Source: Pseudomonas graminis (lineage in GTDB: Bacteria > Pseudomonadota > Gammaproteobacteria > Pseudomonadales > Pseudomonadaceae). From it: a stretch of 64,000 nt of DNA. Where the stretch lies: positions 1 through 64,000 of the forward strand of contig NZ_MDEN01000052.1 of assembly GCF_001705435.1 (NCBI RefSeq), in the 5' to 3' direction. Position 1 is the first letter of the stretch. Each line of letters begins with the position of its first letter. The notes beneath the pieces are model-generated. The model did no database searches, had not been told where the DNA came from, and was given only the letters and a program-made list of their open reading frames with translations. Shown here in pieces: positions 62,943 through 64,000 of the stretch. The translations under genes and the position numbers were made by a program.

Positions 62943-64000
62943 TCACCCCAAAACCGCCTGATTCAGGGTCGCCATTGCCTCCGCCTCCAGCGTATTGATC
63001 ACATGCACACTTGCACCGGTCACCTCCTTGGCGTGGTGCTTGGCCTGAGACGCCAGTTCGGCAAGCTGGCTGGCGTCTAGGGTCGTGCAGACCTCCGGGT
63101 GCAGGTGCACGACGCCAATGGACAGCGACAGCAGCGGGAATTCCTGGCGTTGGCCCTGGCGGTTGAGCGCGACGAAGCAGCCGGCCTCCAGATGCTCGGC
63201 GCGGTAGAAGCGTCGGCACTGGTTCTGGAAATCTTCCAATAACATGTTCAGGCGTTTGCGCCAGTCGTCCGAGCCCAGCACCATCAGGAAATCGTCGCCG
63301 CCGATGTGGCCGACAAAGTCGCGGCTCGGGTCAATCCGGTCGTTCAGGCACTGCGCCAGACACAGCAGAACCTCGTCGCCGCGCCCATAGCCGTAAATGT
63401 CGTTGAAGGGCTTGAAGCTGTCGATGTCCACGTAGCAGATCATCGACTCGCGACCCTGCTGCAACAACCGGGTCAGGCATTGCTGGATCGGGACGTTGCC
63501 CGGCAGCAGGGTCAGCGGGTTGGCGTAGCGCGCCTGCTGGATCTTCACTTCGGTAATCAGCTTCAGTACATCGATCACCCGGCCCAGCCCAAGGTAGAGG
63601 CCGTTCTGCATGATGATGAAATCTTCTTCGATGCGTTGCCGCGCGCGGCTGGTGATCAGCCGGCTGACCTGCTGAAGCGACTGGCTCAGCTCGACGGCTA
63701 GAAAGTCGTCGCTCATCAGACGACTAATGGGCTTGCGCGCATACAGTTCGGTGGCGAAGGGCTGCAGCAGCACGTCCGACAGCGAGTGGCGATGGACGAT
63801 GCCGATCGGCTGATGCTGCTCATCCAGCACCGCCAGGGAGTTGAGATTGGCCTGCTTGCGAAACGCCTCCAGCACCGTTGCGGTGGGCGTGGTCTGCACC
63901 ACCGCCGGCAGCTCGTTGAGGAGGGCGCTGAGGTCGCTGGTTTCCTCCGTCAGGGTCGCAGCGGCCGGGTCGATTTTCGGCAGCAGCGCGCGAGCGTCAC
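62943..64000 (-). CDS. CBS-GGDEF domain protein, C-terminal part (start outside the window)
   Basis: The minus-strand frame is open to the window edge, giving 352 residues. The visible part begins with a linker (ALLPKIDPAAATLTEETSD). A CBS pair follows (NSLAVLDEQHQPIGIVHR, then ISRLMSDDFLAVE). It ends with a GGDEF-type domain (MICYVDIDSFKPFNDIYGYG, GHIGGDDFLMVL). The signature reads GGDDF instead of GGDEF, and no RxxD inhibitory site is obvious, so diguanylate cyclase activity is doubtful. In Pseudomonas this architecture usually has an EAL phosphodiesterase domain in front, which would lie outside the window. Confidence 0.85.
   Translation of the reverse strand, partial: DARALLPKIDPAAATLTEETSDLSALLNELPAVVQTTPTATVLEAFRKQANLNSLAVLDEQHQPIGIVHRHSLSDVLLQPFATELYARKPISRLMSDDFLAVELSQSLQQVSRLITSRARQRIEEDFIIMQNGLYLGLGRVIDVLKLITEVKIQQARYANPLTLLPGNVPIQQCLTRLLQQGRESMICYVDIDSFKPFNDIYGYGRGDEVLLCLAQCLNDRIDPSRDFVGHIGGDDFLMVLGSDDWRKRLNMLLEDFQNQCRRFYRAEHLEAGCFVALNRQGQRQEFPLLSLSIGVVHLHPEVCTTLDASQLAELASQAKHHAKEVTGASVHVINTLEAEAMATLNQAVLG

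Overview
The window is a chromosomal stretch of a Pseudomonas (fluorescens/syringae lineage). The evidence is the gene order (gcvR-bcp next to dapA-bamC-MBL-purC-tRNA-Ser; rnd-ycgL-ycgN; pxpABC; lpxO; crbS/mxtR), the high GC content with long antisense shadow frames, and the two typical intergenic REP families (GTAGGAGYGRGCTTGCTCGCGA-type and CTTCCCGGCTGAAGCCGGTCC-type). It is mostly core genome. No prophage, integrase, IS transposase or CRISPR array is visible.

Layout. 1-4.3 kb: the start of an RTX-type calcium-binding protein, a DJ-1/PfpI protein, a TetR repressor with matching operator-like palindromes, and an exporter-type ABC transporter. 4.3-13.5 kb: nadA, a BepA-like M48 protease, a TusA-like protein, an AI-2E family permease, bcp, gcvR, then dapA-bamC-MBL hydrolase-purC. 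13.5-21.2 kb: tRNA-Ser(CGA), a methyltransferase, NAD-malic enzyme, a GMC oxidoreductase, and eptA overlapping a second methyltransferase. 21.3-30 kb: rnd-ycgL-hydroxyacid dehydrogenase-ycgN and a run of small housekeeping genes on the minus strand ending in oligopeptidase B. 30-39 kb: a YafJ-type amidotransferase cluster, pxpABC (5-oxoproline use), a MoxR ATPase with its VWA partner, a DUF4160/DUF2442-HTH pair, and a DUF748 protein. 39-50.8 kb: cysK, lpxO, a DMT exporter behind a polyproline leader peptide, the SSS-type hybrid sensor kinase CrbS/MxtR, a TDT transporter, an MFS-acyltransferase fusion and a BASS transporter. 50.8-60.1 kb: rdgC, tRNA-Val and tRNA-Asp, a repeat-rich island, then the divergent nitrate/nitrite assimilation locus nirBD and nas. 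60.2-64 kb: an FKBP lipoprotein, YkvA, an XRE gene pair and the end of a CBS-GGDEF protein.

The most notable signals are regulatory. (1) The DMT transporter at 41767 is preceded by a 55-codon ORF with Arg-Tyr-Pro5. The last proline codons carry a 9-nt sequence perfectly complementary to the transporter's Shine-Dalgarno region, which is the layout of a ribosome-stalling translational switch. (2) The divergent nirB and nas genes each have a -24/-12 promoter and a leader with two hexaloop hairpins (A at loop position 1, G at 4). The second hairpin overlaps an intrinsic terminator, the architecture of ANTAR (NasT/NasR) antitermination. Both P2 loops are identical (AAAGGC). (3) Three genes (pxpC, nirD, the DUF2442-HTH gene) take their stop codons from REP or MITE-like repeat arms. 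nirD also gained a duplicated Gly-Leu-Gly-Asp tail.

All calls come from reading the sequence. No database search was run, so family names rest on recognised motifs and remembered synteny.
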